From: an uncultured Clostridium sp. | GTDB taxonomy: Bacteria; Bacillota; Clostridia; Lachnospirales; Lachnospiraceae | Length of the DNA: 64,000 bases | Assembly: GCF_900547735.1 (NCBI RefSeq) | Contig: NZ_URHZ01000014.1 | Location: 20,583 to 84,582 of the forward strand | Reading direction: 5' to 3' | Shown here: positions 1 through 7,725 of the stretch, one piece after another | Layout: every line of letters starts with the position of its first letter | How positions within the stretch are numbered: position 1 is the first letter of the stretch | The notes under the pieces: generated by a model | What the model was told of the DNA's origin: nothing | What the model saw: only the letters and a program-made list of their open reading frames with translations | Databases searched by the model: none | Translations under genes and position numbers: made by a program

Positions 1-118
1 CATAGATGTCCTCTTTACCCATGGTGTGATAGTGATTCTCGGCGCTACGCCCCTGTCCTTTTTTAGAATAGACCTGATACGCCCATGGGGGATCGGCATA
101 GATTACCTGAAACTTCAT
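1..118 (-). CDS. MT-A70 family adenine DNA methyltransferase (5' part only)
   Basis: Thirty-nine codons are readable before the window ends. Residues 8-11 are DPPW, the catalytic motif IV of MT-A70 type N6-adenine methyltransferases, followed by an aromatic AYQVY stretch usual for that family. The ATG at 118 overlaps the TGA of the C5-methyltransferase gene (ATGA), so the two are translationally coupled. On a conjugative element such enzymes usually protect incoming DNA or alter host restriction. The specificity cannot be judged from this fragment. Confidence 0.8.
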   Translation of the reverse strand, partial: MKFQVIYADPPWAYQVYSKKGQGRSAENHYHTMGKEDIY

Positions 119-1626
119 ACACCGCCCCCAATCTCCGCCAGCCGCAGTCCGATTTCATAGACCACGTTGACCGTCACTGCGTTTCCCGCCTGCTTATAAA
201 GCTGGGCGTCACTGATTCCCACCGCCTTCGCACGGTCAAACAGGAAATCCTCAAAGGCTTGGAGCCGCCAACACTCCCTCGGCGTCAGTCTGCGGATACG
301 GCAGCACAGCATAACGCCCATGCTCCCGCCCGTCAGCAGGGTTTGGGCGCACTGCTTCCCCACGCGCCCACGGCTGACCGTGCTGTTGGGATAGGCAAGG
401 TTGATTCCGTCTCCATGTTTCGCCGTGGTGTAGCCGTCCTTTTTCGCTTCCCGGATTGGCAGCCCCTCGTCATAACAGCAGATTAAAATGCCATGCTGAT
501 CCTGACAGGTGAGCGTAAAGCTGGGTTCCCCCGGTTCCTTGAACCGCCGCCCGTTCTGCCGTTTGTTCAGCCGGTCAGGGGTGATGACCGCCCTGACGCA
601 ATCCGGGTGTCCCTGACAAAGAAAAATACCAGAGGTTTCCCCCTTGAAATTGCCGATACCGGAATACTGCCTTGCCCGCAGGCATCTGGCCTTGTCTGTA
701 AATTTAGGCTCTTTCGACAGGTCGATAAAGGCGGCGCAGGGCGGTATCTGCGACAGCACGGCATTCTGTTCCTGATTGCGGTTCAGCCCCCTGCCGTCAC
801 TGGCGGTCAGGGTATGGGCTTGTTCCAGTTCTCCGGTAATGCCCTCATTACGGTTGACTGATACGGCATACAGCCCGGTTCTTCCGGCAAACCCGCCGCC
901 GCTGGCAGTCAGGGTGATGGACGTGCCGGACGGGTCGTAAATCCGCTTGCCCTGCTTTCCGTCTACGAGTCTTTTAACAGGCGCAGGGTTTGTTCCGCAG
1001 AAAGGAAATACTTTTCCGGCACATCCGTCTCTAAGATGTCCAACAAGGTACACTCTTTCCCGGTGCTGGGGGACTCCAAAATCTTTGGAATTGACAACAC
1101 ACCATTCACAGTCATACCCTGCTTCCCATAGTTCAAAGAGAACGGTGGTAAAAGCTGTGCCTCTTTCGCTTGACACAAGATGTTTAACATTCAGGGCGAT
1201 AAGGTATCGGGGCTTATCTTCGGGAGCCGTGCCTTTGAGCAGACTAACGACCGTAAAAAAGAGTCCACTTCTTGCTCCATGAAGTCCTGCCATTCGGCCG
1301 CTGATACTAATGTCGGTACAAGGAAACCCAAAAGTCCAGATTTCAGCTTTTGGAATTTCTCCTGCTCTGAGCTGCTTAATGTCCTTGGCGTACCATTCGC
1401 CTTTGCACGTTCTTCCATCACAGTCTTTCCTCACCTCCGGGCTGCACATTTTATAAAAATTAGAGCCAGAGTCCAGCCCATACGGGCAGGGTTCCAGCTC
1501 ATACATCGCCATATAGCTTTTGTTTGCGTATTTATCTATTTCGACATGACCTGCACAGGTATGCCCGCTTCTTTCGAGACCTCTACGGAATCCGCCGATC
1601 CCTGCAAAAAGGTCAAGAAATTTCAA
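115..1626 (-). CDS. C5-cytosine DNA methyltransferase with altered ENV motif
   Basis: 503 residues. Motif I is FAGIGGFRRGLE at residues 7-18, motif IV is GFPCTDIS with the catalytic Cys, motif VIII is QHRERVYLVG and motifs IX-X are near the C-terminus (RRLTPRECWRLQ, then QAGNAVTV). A target recognition region of about 200 residues separates VIII from IX. The normally invariant ENV motif VI reads LNV (codons CTG-AAT-GTT), so the glutamate that assists cytosine activation is missing. Start is TTG with AAAGGAG upstream. It is the next-to-last ICE gene in the window and probably modifies element DNA, but activity is doubtful because of the lost Glu. Confidence 0.88.
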   Translation of the reverse strand: MKFLDLFAGIGGFRRGLERSGHTCAGHVEIDKYANKSYMAMYELEPCPYGLDSGSNFYKMCSPEVRKDCDGRTCKGEWYAKDIKQLRAGEIPKAEIWTFGFPCTDISISGRMAGLHGARSGLFFTVVSLLKGTAPEDKPRYLIALNVKHLVSSERGTAFTTVLFELWEAGYDCEWCVVNSKDFGVPQHRERVYLVGHLRDGCAGKVFPFCGTNPAPVKRLVDGKQGKRIYDPSGTSITLTASGGGFAGRTGLYAVSVNRNEGITGELEQAHTLTASDGRGLNRNQEQNAVLSQIPPCAAFIDLSKEPKFTDKARCLRARQYSGIGNFKGETSGIFLCQGHPDCVRAVITPDRLNKRQNGRRFKEPGEPSFTLTCQDQHGILICCYDEGLPIREAKKDGYTTAKHGDGINLAYPNSTVSRGRVGKQCAQTLLTGGSMGVMLCCRIRRLTPRECWRLQAFEDFLFDRAKAVGISDAQLYKQAGNAVTVNVVYEIGLRLAEIGGGV

Positions 1627-1629
1627 ATG

Positions 1630-1959
1630 TCAGTCTCCTTTCTTGAACCCCCACTCGTCCATCATGCGGTAGGGGTAAATCTGCTGGCTGCGCCAGAACC
1701 GGGCCATGTTGCCGATCTGGTCAACCACGCTTTGGTTGTTCTGGTCTTTCGTACACATCATCACACTGCCGAAGATGCCGGACAGCACCGCCACAACGGT
1801 CAGCGCCACATTTCCGGCAAATAGCCATAAAAGAGCCGCCACCGCCCCGCCGGACAGGGAGCCGATGGCGCTCTGCAACAGCTCCCGTCTGCCGAAGCCG
1901 TTGAACAGTTCGTTTTCCGCTTTTACCCCGGTAGGGATGTACAGGTTGATTTCGTTCAT
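1630..1959 (-). CDS. PrgI-family conjugal transfer membrane protein
   Basis: 109 residues with a short polar N-terminus (NEINLYIPTGVKAEN), two closely spaced membrane helices at about 31-72 and a cytosolic tail. This is the layout of PrgI-like proteins that sit directly before VirB4 in Firmicutes conjugation modules. It is expected to be an inner part of the type IV secretion channel. A strong GGAGG lies before the ATG. It lies between a TrbL-like gene and the methyltransferases, and no VirB4 follows immediately, so VirB4 may come after the two methyltransferase genes. Family assignment rests on size, helices and context. Confidence 0.75.
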   Translation of the reverse strand: MNEINLYIPTGVKAENELFNGFGRRELLQSAIGSLSGGAVAALLWLFAGNVALTVVAVLSGIFGSVMMCTKDQNNQSVVDQIGNMARFWRSQQIYPYRMMDEWGFKKGD

Positions 1960-1968
1960 TTTGGCCTC

Positions 1969-2181
1969 CTATGCTCCGTAATAGTAGAACACAATGTCCT
2001 TAATCTGCCAGATACATTCCGCCAGCACATAGAACAGCACCGTGTTCTTGGCGCGTTTCTTAAACTGCGTCTGTTCTTCCTCCGCCCCTTGGAGCCGCAC
2101 CATGCAGTAGATCAACCGGAACACGGCTCCCGCCCGGATCAGGACGATGACGGCCGTGGAAATATCGTCAAGGGTAATCAA
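1969..2181 (-). CDS. Small two-helix membrane protein of the transfer module
   Basis: About 70 residues with two hydrophobic helices (residues ~9-32 and ~45-68) joined by a charged loop (QGAEEEQTQFKKRAK). A TTG at 2181, eight bases after AGGAGG, is the best start; a GTG at 2190 overlaps that ribosome site and is less likely. It lies between TrbL-like and PrgI-like genes with gaps of 10-13 bases, so it is almost certainly part of the conjugation channel operon. I do not recognise a named family. Confidence 0.7.
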   Translation of the reverse strand: MITLDDISTAVIVLIRAGAVFRLIYCMVRLQGAEEEQTQFKKRAKNTVLFYVLAECIWQIKDIVFYYYGA

Positions 2182-2194
2182 TGCCGCCACCTCC

Positions 2195-3037
2195 TTACTT
2201 CATCAGATTTTTTGCCATGCCGACCAGACGGACAGAGTGATAGATATTGTTTACCATACCGCCACCGCCGCCGGTGGGAACCATAAATTCGGACAGGAAC
2301 CTCGGCGTCTTGATGGCAAGGACCAGACAGGCAATCCCCCAAAAGACATTGAGGTTAATCCCCACATTCATCATCATGCCCACGCCCAGTTTGCAAAGGC
2401 TGATCTGCACCATGACCGCCACCGTGGACTGAAAAAACTTGGTCAGGTAGGTCTTGAACACGCCTTTGTCATTGTCCAAAAGGCCGGTGCAGGCGAGGGG
2501 CAGGCCAATTCGCAGGATCATAATCTCCACGCCCCGCATGAGGAACTGGAAATAGAGGATAAAGTAGCAGATGACAAACACCAGCCCGAAAATGGCGGTC
2601 ACAAGCCCCGCCGAGGACAGGCCGTTTACCCATGCCTGCCAGTCATAATTGGTGGATGCCCCGATTGCCGTGATAAGCTGGTTCGTCAGGCTCTCCGTAA
2701 TGTCTGCCAGCCAGCCGTACATGACCGGAAAGCAGACGGCAACGGCGATTGCCTGCACAAACCGGATGATAAGCTGGGTCGGCTCACTGTCCGGGTCGCC
2801 GTCCGTCCACATGACATAGCACTCAAATCCCTTTTTTAAGAATTTCAGGATAATCAGTGATACGCCAAACCCCAGCAGGATTTGAAACAGAACGTCCACC
2901 ATGCTGCCGCCGCTGGCCGCTGTCATGTACTGGTCGGCATGGAGCGTCATGGGAACAAGGTCTGCAAGCATACTGTCGATGAACGCCACCGCGCCGTTTA
3001 ACACCGCCTCAATCAGCAGCACAAGGATTACTTCCAA
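2195..3037 (-). CDS. TrbL/VirB6-like conjugal transfer membrane protein
   Basis: About 280 residues with at least five strongly hydrophobic segments, for example around ILLGFGVSLIILKFL, FVQAIAVAVCFPVMYGW and LVTAIFGLVFVICYFILYF, and a glycine-rich stretch (GGGGG) near the C-terminus, as in TrbL/VirB6-like polytopic proteins of Gram-positive ICEs. These form the membrane pore of the secretion channel. The likely start is TTG at 3037, three bases after GGAGGTGAT; a longer frame from 3076 has no ribosome site. It ends 13 bases before the small two-helix protein. Confidence 0.8.
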   Translation of the reverse strand: MEVILVLLIEAVLNGAVAFIDSMLADLVPMTLHADQYMTAASGGSMVDVLFQILLGFGVSLIILKFLKKGFECYVMWTDGDPDSEPTQLIIRFVQAIAVAVCFPVMYGWLADITESLTNQLITAIGASTNYDWQAWVNGLSSAGLVTAIFGLVFVICYFILYFQFLMRGVEIMILRIGLPLACTGLLDNDKGVFKTYLTKFFQSTVAVMVQISLCKLGVGMMMNVGINLNVFWGIACLVLAIKTPRFLSEFMVPTGGGGGMVNNIYHSVRLVGMAKNLMK

Positions 3038-3098
3038 ATAATCACCTCCCTGCCCGGTGGGATCTGTTTTTCCCACCGGGCGTTATCTTCCTCACGCC

Positions 3099-3410
3099 TT
3101 ATCCCTGCGGCTCTGCTTCCGGCTCCCGCTCCGGGAGCGGCGTTTCTTCCTCCGGCTGTTTTGCCTTTTCATAAGCGGAAAGAACGGTGTCCTTGATCTG
3201 CTTGTGAAACTCTGGTGTAATGGGGAAACAGATGTCTTTGTAATCCCCGGTTTTCAGCTTGCGGCTGGGCATGAACACCGCCAGCCCCTTTTCGCAGTCC
3301 GCCACACGGATGCCGGTAATCAGGAATTTTCCATCAAGGCATACCGTGGCGATGGCTTTCAGCCTGCCCTCGTCCTCAAACTGCGCCGTAATTTTTGCAC
3401 TTACTTTCAT
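3099..3410 (-). CDS. SpoVG-family protein
   Basis: 103 residues. The first 80 follow the SpoVG pattern: an EGRLKAIATVCLDGKFLITGIRV core, then GLAVFMPSRK, DICFPITPEFHKQI and a helix ending in LSAYEKA. SpoVG proteins are small RNA/DNA-binding regulators. The C-terminal 20 residues are Pro/Glu-rich and unstructured. ATG is preceded by GGAGG. SpoVG-like genes are frequent passengers of Firmicutes ICE transfer operons; a role in regulating element or host transcripts is inference. Confidence 0.85.
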   Translation of the reverse strand: MKVSAKITAQFEDEGRLKAIATVCLDGKFLITGIRVADCEKGLAVFMPSRKLKTGDYKDICFPITPEFHKQIKDTVLSAYEKAKQPEEETPLPEREPEAEPQG

Positions 3411-3475
3411 GTGCGCTGCCTCCTGTAAAAGAATGGGCCGCCCCGCTCCATGCGGGACGGCCGTGCCGAGTGAAA

Positions 3476-3739
3476 TTAACCCTTGTAATCAAACAGGTCT
3501 TTGATACGCTGGGTCAGGGTGGGGAGGATCGTATCCTTAAAGAGCATATACAAGCCCGCCAGCAGCAGAGCGCCGACCACAACACTGATAAGGATTTTCA
3601 GAGCCGTGTCCACGAAGCCTTCACCGCTCTGACTCGTTAAAGTCTCCCTGATTTTGTCCTTGGCCTGCAAGCCCTTGACATAGCCCCGGACTGCCAGATT
3701 ATTGACCTTTGCGGATACCTTGTTCATCATGTTTTTCAT
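3476..3739 (-). CDS. Small single-pass membrane protein (DUF6133-like)
   Basis: 87 residues with a basic N-terminal half (MKNMMNKVSAKVNNLAVRGY), one transmembrane helix near residues 51-70 and a short polar end. The start at 3739 has GGAGAAC 8-10 bases upstream; the longer frame runs through the upstream pilin gene and a terminator hairpin and is rejected. It sits between the pilin and SpoVG genes. The DUF6133 link is from memory of similar ICE proteins. A structural role next to the pilin is likely but unproven. Confidence 0.7.
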   Translation of the reverse strand: MKNMMNKVSAKVNNLAVRGYVKGLQAKDKIRETLTSQSGEGFVDTALKILISVVVGALLLAGLYMLFKDTILPTLTQRIKDLFDYKG

Positions 3740-3782
3740 TGTGTTTGTTCTCCTTTTTGATTTGAATTTTGTTTGGATATAG

Positions 3783-3806
3783 AAAAACCGCAGGCTTTCC
3801 CTGCGG
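3783..3806 (-). terminator. Hairpin with T-run after the pilin gene
   Basis: A perfect 7-bp stem (CCGCAGG/CCTGCGG, loop of five) is followed on the minus strand by five T. It lies between the pilin and the downstream 87-residue protein, so it probably allows pilin message to be made in excess over the downstream transfer genes. Confidence 0.75.
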
Positions 3807-3831
3807 ATTCTCACGGTTTTGATGCTCCGGC

Positions 3832-4182
3832 TTACTTGTAGTAGCCGATGATGATATTGAGGGTGGCGCTGCCCAGCACCGCGCCGATGCAGGACACTAC
3901 CGCCACCACAATACGGCTGTTCCATTTTTTCTGATCCATTTCATCAGCAGCGGAACGCCTGATACAGAAATAGATGATCAGCAGCCCCGCCACAACCGGG
4001 GCAAGCACCATCAGCCATGTGGTGGCGTCCTGAATGAGTTTTTCCGTGCCTTTGGCAATCTGGCTGTCGGAGATACCAGCCGCATATGCCGTGGTGCTGC
4101 TTCCCAGCATGAAAAGAGCGGCTGACCCGGTTACGGCCGCCGCCCTCAATTTGCTTATTCCATTTTTAATCGTCATCTTCAC
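3832..4182 (-). CDS. VirB2/TrbC-like conjugative pilin precursor
   Basis: 116 residues. An N-terminal signal sequence with a TAYAAG cleavage-like site around residue 34-35 is followed by two membrane helices (about 56-75 and 91-112) separated by a short basic/acidic loop. This is the usual layout of VirB2/TrbC-type pilins or their Gram-positive counterparts. The gene overlaps the end of the coupling protein gene by 17 bases and is followed by a terminator hairpin. The exact start (4182 or 4176) is uncertain. Confidence 0.75.
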   Translation of the reverse strand: MKMTIKNGISKLRAAAVTGSAALFMLGSSTTAYAAGISDSQIAKGTEKLIQDATTWLMVLAPVVAGLLIIYFCIRRSAADEMDQKKWNSRIVVAVVSCIGAVLGSATLNIIIGYYK

Positions 4183-6415
4183 TCTTGTCTGAACCTCCTT
4201 TTTTGTATCCCTTCAGGGATGAAAACATTGCGCCTGCCTGAGAAGCAAACGCCTGTGACTTTTGCTGCGCTTCTTTAAGCTGCAAGTCCTTGGTGTAGTA
4301 CACCCAGATATTCCACAGCGGTATTTCTCCTGTCTTTTGGGAAATGACAGGCCGCGCCGCTTCTCTGGCCTCCCGTACCTTTCGGTTATGCTCCGGGCCG
4401 CCCAGCCCGCACATCTTGTTAAAATGCCACTGGGACAGATCGGGGGCGGTCATCATGGCAGGGTGCGCCCTGCTGATTACGATTTGATAGGGGCGGGAGA
4501 TCCGCCGTATCTCATCCGTGGTCAGAAGCTCCCGCGCCACAAGGCTGATACTGTGGGAGCTGCTTGGGTTCACATACCGCCCGTGCTGGCTGGATAGCTG
4601 GTAAGCCGAGGTGGTGTATTTGCCCAGCTTGTCGCACACGTCCTGCAAGGTTTCCTTATCATCCGCCTGTAAATAAATCCATGTCTGGCAGTTGGATTTG
4701 ACGATGGCGGCGGTTTCCTTATCATACTTCTGTGTAAGCTGTTCAAAGGATTGCAGGAACAGGTTGAACCGCACCCCGCGCCCGCCTGCCACGGTCAGTT
4801 TGTTGGTAAAGTCGTTCAGCTTCGTAAAATTGCCGAACTCATCGAGGACAAAATTAACCCGGCGTTCCAGACGGCCGCCGCGCATATCCGACTGCCGCAC
4901 CAGCAGTTCATAAAGCTGGGACACCATCAGGCTGGCGATTGGGTAATAGGTGGTCTTTTCATCCGGCAGGATCAGGAACAGTGCCTGCTTTTTCCTGCCG
5001 ATGTCCGCGATATTATAATCACTCTTATGGGTGATCGAGTAAACAGAGCGGGAAGTGAACAGCCGGAGCGTGGTCAGCGCCGAGGTGTCAAAGCTGCCCT
5101 TGGTGCGGCTGGGCGCCACCTCCGCAATCGACATGAGCGCCCGCGCCGGATGGTCGTTGGGGAGCTTCTTCATGTACTCGCTCATAGGGGACTTGCCGCC
5201 CACGGATTTACTCATCTCCGCAATAAACCAATAGACATTGGTAAGGTTCTGGTACTGCGGGCGCTTGGCGTTATCCACCACCACACAGAGGATAGCCGCC
5301 GCAATCGTGGACTTCTCGCCGTTTTCCCAAATCTTCTCGTTGGAGGTGTTGTCGCCCACCAGAATGTTGGTAATGTCCCATGCGTACATTTCCGCGCGCT
5401 CCATATCCTTTGCCTTTACCGCGTCAATGACCGGCTGGAGCAGATTGTAGCGTGTGCTTTTCTCCGGGTTTTTAAAGTCAAGGCAGATTACCTCATAACC
5501 CAGCTTTTTAAGATACCCCGCCGTGTAGTCGTACAGCTCTGCCTTGGGGTCGCTGATTACCAGACTTTCCCCAGCCAGCGCGAGGGAACAGATGGACTGG
5601 ATTACCAGACAGCGTGTTTTTCCTGACCGGGTTGCGCCGATGGTCAGGGTGTGGGTGTCATCCCCGATGCAGTACAGGGTTTCCCGGTTCCCATGCTTCT
5701 CCATGCCCACCACAATTCCACCGCTGTCAAACAGCTTATTGGGGTCAGGCGCTTCTTCCTCTGTATGCGGGTCCTCTTGGGGGTTATCCCGTTTCTGTCC
5801 CTCCTGCCTTAAATCAGGAGCCGCAACGTCATAAGATACCGTTTCAAAATTTTCATCCTCCTTCAATTCGCTTTTTATAGAAACAGGCGGGAGGGCGTCG
5901 GCTTTGTCCGGCTCCGTCTCGACAGAGCCTTGCCGCTGTTCCTCCCGCCCGGTTTCCCCATGTTCGGTTTCTTTTTTCATAAATGGCAGATCATCGTATC
6001 CTGTGTCCAACAGCATTTTGATGACCGGGTTTGCAGGGTCAATGTCCTGTGTCCGAAAGGTCTTGCCCTTTTCCTCCTCTTTGAGCCACCGAGAGGAACC
6101 ATGCTGGAACTGGCCGACCGGAGCCGGTGTGCAAATATCCCCGGCCACCTTGATTAAATCGCTCTGATATGGCCGGTCGTTCTGCACCCAAAAGAGGACA
6201 CAGCACAGGCAGATAAATCCCTCAAAGGAAAGAAACATCAAAAGCTGCTGGCGTTTAGTAAACAGTCCGGTCATGCACTGGAACAGAGGTACAAGGGTCA
6301 GCGTGTCATACTCCCTTGACAAAAGCCCGTGGAGCGCCGCCGTAAAGAACAGGTTGAAGATACTGCCAATGCAGATTAGGGCTGTGCTTAGAATCAGTTT
6401 TTCTTTTTTCTTCAT
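4166..6415 (-). CDS. VirD4/TraG-type coupling protein
   Basis: 749 residues from the ATG at 6415, which overlaps the upstream TGA. Two N-terminal membrane helices are followed by a P-loop GATRSGKTRCLV around residue 260 and a Walker B FVLDEFGNF around residue 522, with the TraG-type LFLQSFEQLTQKY and a C-terminal RPYQIVISRAHPAM segment. It is the ATPase that hands the relaxase-DNA complex to the channel. It contains an acidic, Glu-rich insert before the P-loop (residues ~175-225). Length fits the family. Confidence 0.95.
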   Translation of the reverse strand: MKKKEKLILSTALICIGSIFNLFFTAALHGLLSREYDTLTLVPLFQCMTGLFTKRQQLLMFLSFEGFICLCCVLFWVQNDRPYQSDLIKVAGDICTPAPVGQFQHGSSRWLKEEEKGKTFRTQDIDPANPVIKMLLDTGYDDLPFMKKETEHGETGREEQRQGSVETEPDKADALPPVSIKSELKEDENFETVSYDVAAPDLRQEGQKRDNPQEDPHTEEEAPDPNKLFDSGGIVVGMEKHGNRETLYCIGDDTHTLTIGATRSGKTRCLVIQSICSLALAGESLVISDPKAELYDYTAGYLKKLGYEVICLDFKNPEKSTRYNLLQPVIDAVKAKDMERAEMYAWDITNILVGDNTSNEKIWENGEKSTIAAAILCVVVDNAKRPQYQNLTNVYWFIAEMSKSVGGKSPMSEYMKKLPNDHPARALMSIAEVAPSRTKGSFDTSALTTLRLFTSRSVYSITHKSDYNIADIGRKKQALFLILPDEKTTYYPIASLMVSQLYELLVRQSDMRGGRLERRVNFVLDEFGNFTKLNDFTNKLTVAGGRGVRFNLFLQSFEQLTQKYDKETAAIVKSNCQTWIYLQADDKETLQDVCDKLGKYTTSAYQLSSQHGRYVNPSSSHSISLVARELLTTDEIRRISRPYQIVISRAHPAMMTAPDLSQWHFNKMCGLGGPEHNRKVREAREAARPVISQKTGEIPLWNIWVYYTKDLQLKEAQQKSQAFASQAGAMFSSLKGYKKGGSDKSEDDD

Positions 6416-7104
6416 CGGCTCATGTCCTCGTCCGGCTCCGCCACAGGCTGCAAAGCCGTCAGGTTCTCCCCCAGTGCGGGGTAGAGTTCCGTCAGCCGTT
6501 CCAGCGTTTCCGGCTTTGCAACGCCCCACACTTCGCCCCTTGCGATTGCCAAATGATCCCGGTCAACCGGATGGAGCAGATGAATGGTATCGCTGAAATG
6601 ATAATCAGGAGCGCAGCCGGGACCGTGGGTGCAGAGCCATAGCTGGTTCAGCGGGGTACGGTGTTCCGCTGCCAGCGACTCATGGCGTAAAATTACCCAC
6701 TGTTTTTCATAATCCTCCCTGCGGCTGTTTGGAATACAGTCATTTTCCGATAGCAGGCAGTTTCCGTCCGGGCTGATTGGGTAATACTGCGGAGCGGTCG
6801 GGTTCCGCATATAGAATGTCGGGATGCCATGCGCTGCGGCAAATTCTATTTCGCCGCGCATACCCTCGCTGATCTGCTTTCCCATCACCCATAATTCTTC
6901 TGAGTGGGACAGCAGTTCCAGCCCCAGCTTCAACCCCTGTTCCCGCTGCTCCGGGATGGTGTCGTTACACCACTGGCTGAAAATGATATGGGGAGCCAGA
7001 GCCAGAACACCGCTTTCCGCCGCCAGCCTGCAATATTCCACCGCATTTCGGATATTGGTATCGTAATCCCCGCGCAGGGGGCTTGCGATATAGACCTGTT
7101 TCAT
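6412..7104 (-). CDS. DUF4406-type nucleoside-binding protein
   Basis: 230 residues. The N-terminal 110 residues (MKQVYIASPLRGDYDTNIRNAVEYCRLA, LAPHIIFSQWCND, LWVMGKQISEGMRGEIEFA) match the Rossmann-like DUF4406 fold related to nucleoside 2-deoxyribosyltransferases: YIASPLRG would bind the ligand and the E of GEIEFA is the candidate catalytic acid. The C-terminal half is unknown. Start at 7104 has GGAGGTGATTTA just before it; the longer frame to 7146 crosses a terminator. The gene overlaps the coupling protein by 4 bases. The substrate is unknown. Confidence 0.75.
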   Translation of the reverse strand: MKQVYIASPLRGDYDTNIRNAVEYCRLAAESGVLALAPHIIFSQWCNDTIPEQREQGLKLGLELLSHSEELWVMGKQISEGMRGEIEFAAAHGIPTFYMRNPTAPQYYPISPDGNCLLSENDCIPNSRREDYEKQWVILRHESLAAEHRTPLNQLWLCTHGPGCAPDYHFSDTIHLLHPVDRDHLAIARGEVWGVAKPETLERLTELYPALGENLTALQPVAEPDEDMSR

Positions 7105-7123
7105 TAAATCACCTCCAAAAATG

Positions 7124-7165
7124 AAAAAACATGGCGCACACCCCACTAAGAGGTATGCGCCATGT
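7124..7165 (-). terminator. Strong hairpin after the SymE-SLOG gene
   Basis: A perfect 10-bp stem (ACATGGCGCA/TGCGCCATGT, arms 7129-7138 and 7156-7165) is followed on the minus strand by T6. It separates the SymE-SLOG gene from the DUF4406/coupling-protein operon. A T-run on the other side makes it potentially bidirectional. Confidence 0.8.
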
Positions 7166-7176
7166 CTTTTTCTAAG

Positions 7177-7707
7177 CTATTCTGCTGTCACTGTAATTAC
7201 CTTGACTTCTTTCCCGATTTTTGCGGCATAGTCAATCGTATGCTTTGTGCCACGGCTTTTCCCGTCCCATATGGCAAGAACCATATCCGCCTGTTCCACC
7301 ATTTCATCATTCCTTTTTAGAGGGGCCGCTTTGCCGAACCTTGCATAGTCCGGCTTGAACACCCTGCTTTCTATCCCATGTGCGGCAGCATACCGCTCTG
7401 CCACGGTGTCAATCCCTTTGGCGCCGCCGCTGATAATCAAGCCGCAGTCTGACGGGATATAAGGGGAGAGGTCAAAGGCGGTGATGGAACGGGACCCGGC
7501 AACCAGAACGCTGACGGACTTTGTTCTACGGATCACAAGCATCCCCTCCGAACAGTTCACTTCCACATGACCGCCCGGTAAAAAACCGCAGTCTGCCAGC
7601 CACTTTCCCTGCATCCGCAGTTGCGGTGTCAGAGGGCCTTGCCCATCCCGCACCCCATAGATTTTTAACCTCCGCGTATTTCTTTTTTCTATCTCTTTAT
7701 CCTGCAA
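7177..7707 (-). CDS. SymE-like toxin domain fused to SLOG (DUF2493) domain
   Basis: 176 residues. Residues ~12-60 (RRLKIYGVRD, PQLRMQGKWLADCGFLPGG, VEVNCSEGMLVIRR) fit the SymE family, an AbrB-fold toxin of SOS-linked type I modules. Residues ~66-172 (VLVAGSRSI, LIISGGAKGIDTVAERYA, DMVLAIWDGKSRGTKHTIDYA) fit the DprA-like SLOG/DUF2493 nucleotide-binding fold with intact GGAKGID. Start is TTG after GAGGATAAGG. No antisense SymR-like RNA can be called. The fusion suggests a toxin or nuclease-like module gated by a nucleotide ligand, but this is inference. Confidence 0.78.
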   Translation of the reverse strand: MQDKEIEKRNTRRLKIYGVRDGQGPLTPQLRMQGKWLADCGFLPGGHVEVNCSEGMLVIRRTKSVSVLVAGSRSITAFDLSPYIPSDCGLIISGGAKGIDTVAERYAAAHGIESRVFKPDYARFGKAAPLKRNDEMVEQADMVLAIWDGKSRGTKHTIDYAAKIGKEVKVITVTAE

Positions 7708-7725
7708 CCTTATCCTCGCATTTCC

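Noticed and set aside
85..486. Plus-strand open frame opposite the methyltransferases
   Set aside because: It lies on the opposite strand of a gene with intact catalytic motifs, has no ribosome site and no domain. Long antisense frames are common here because of high GC.
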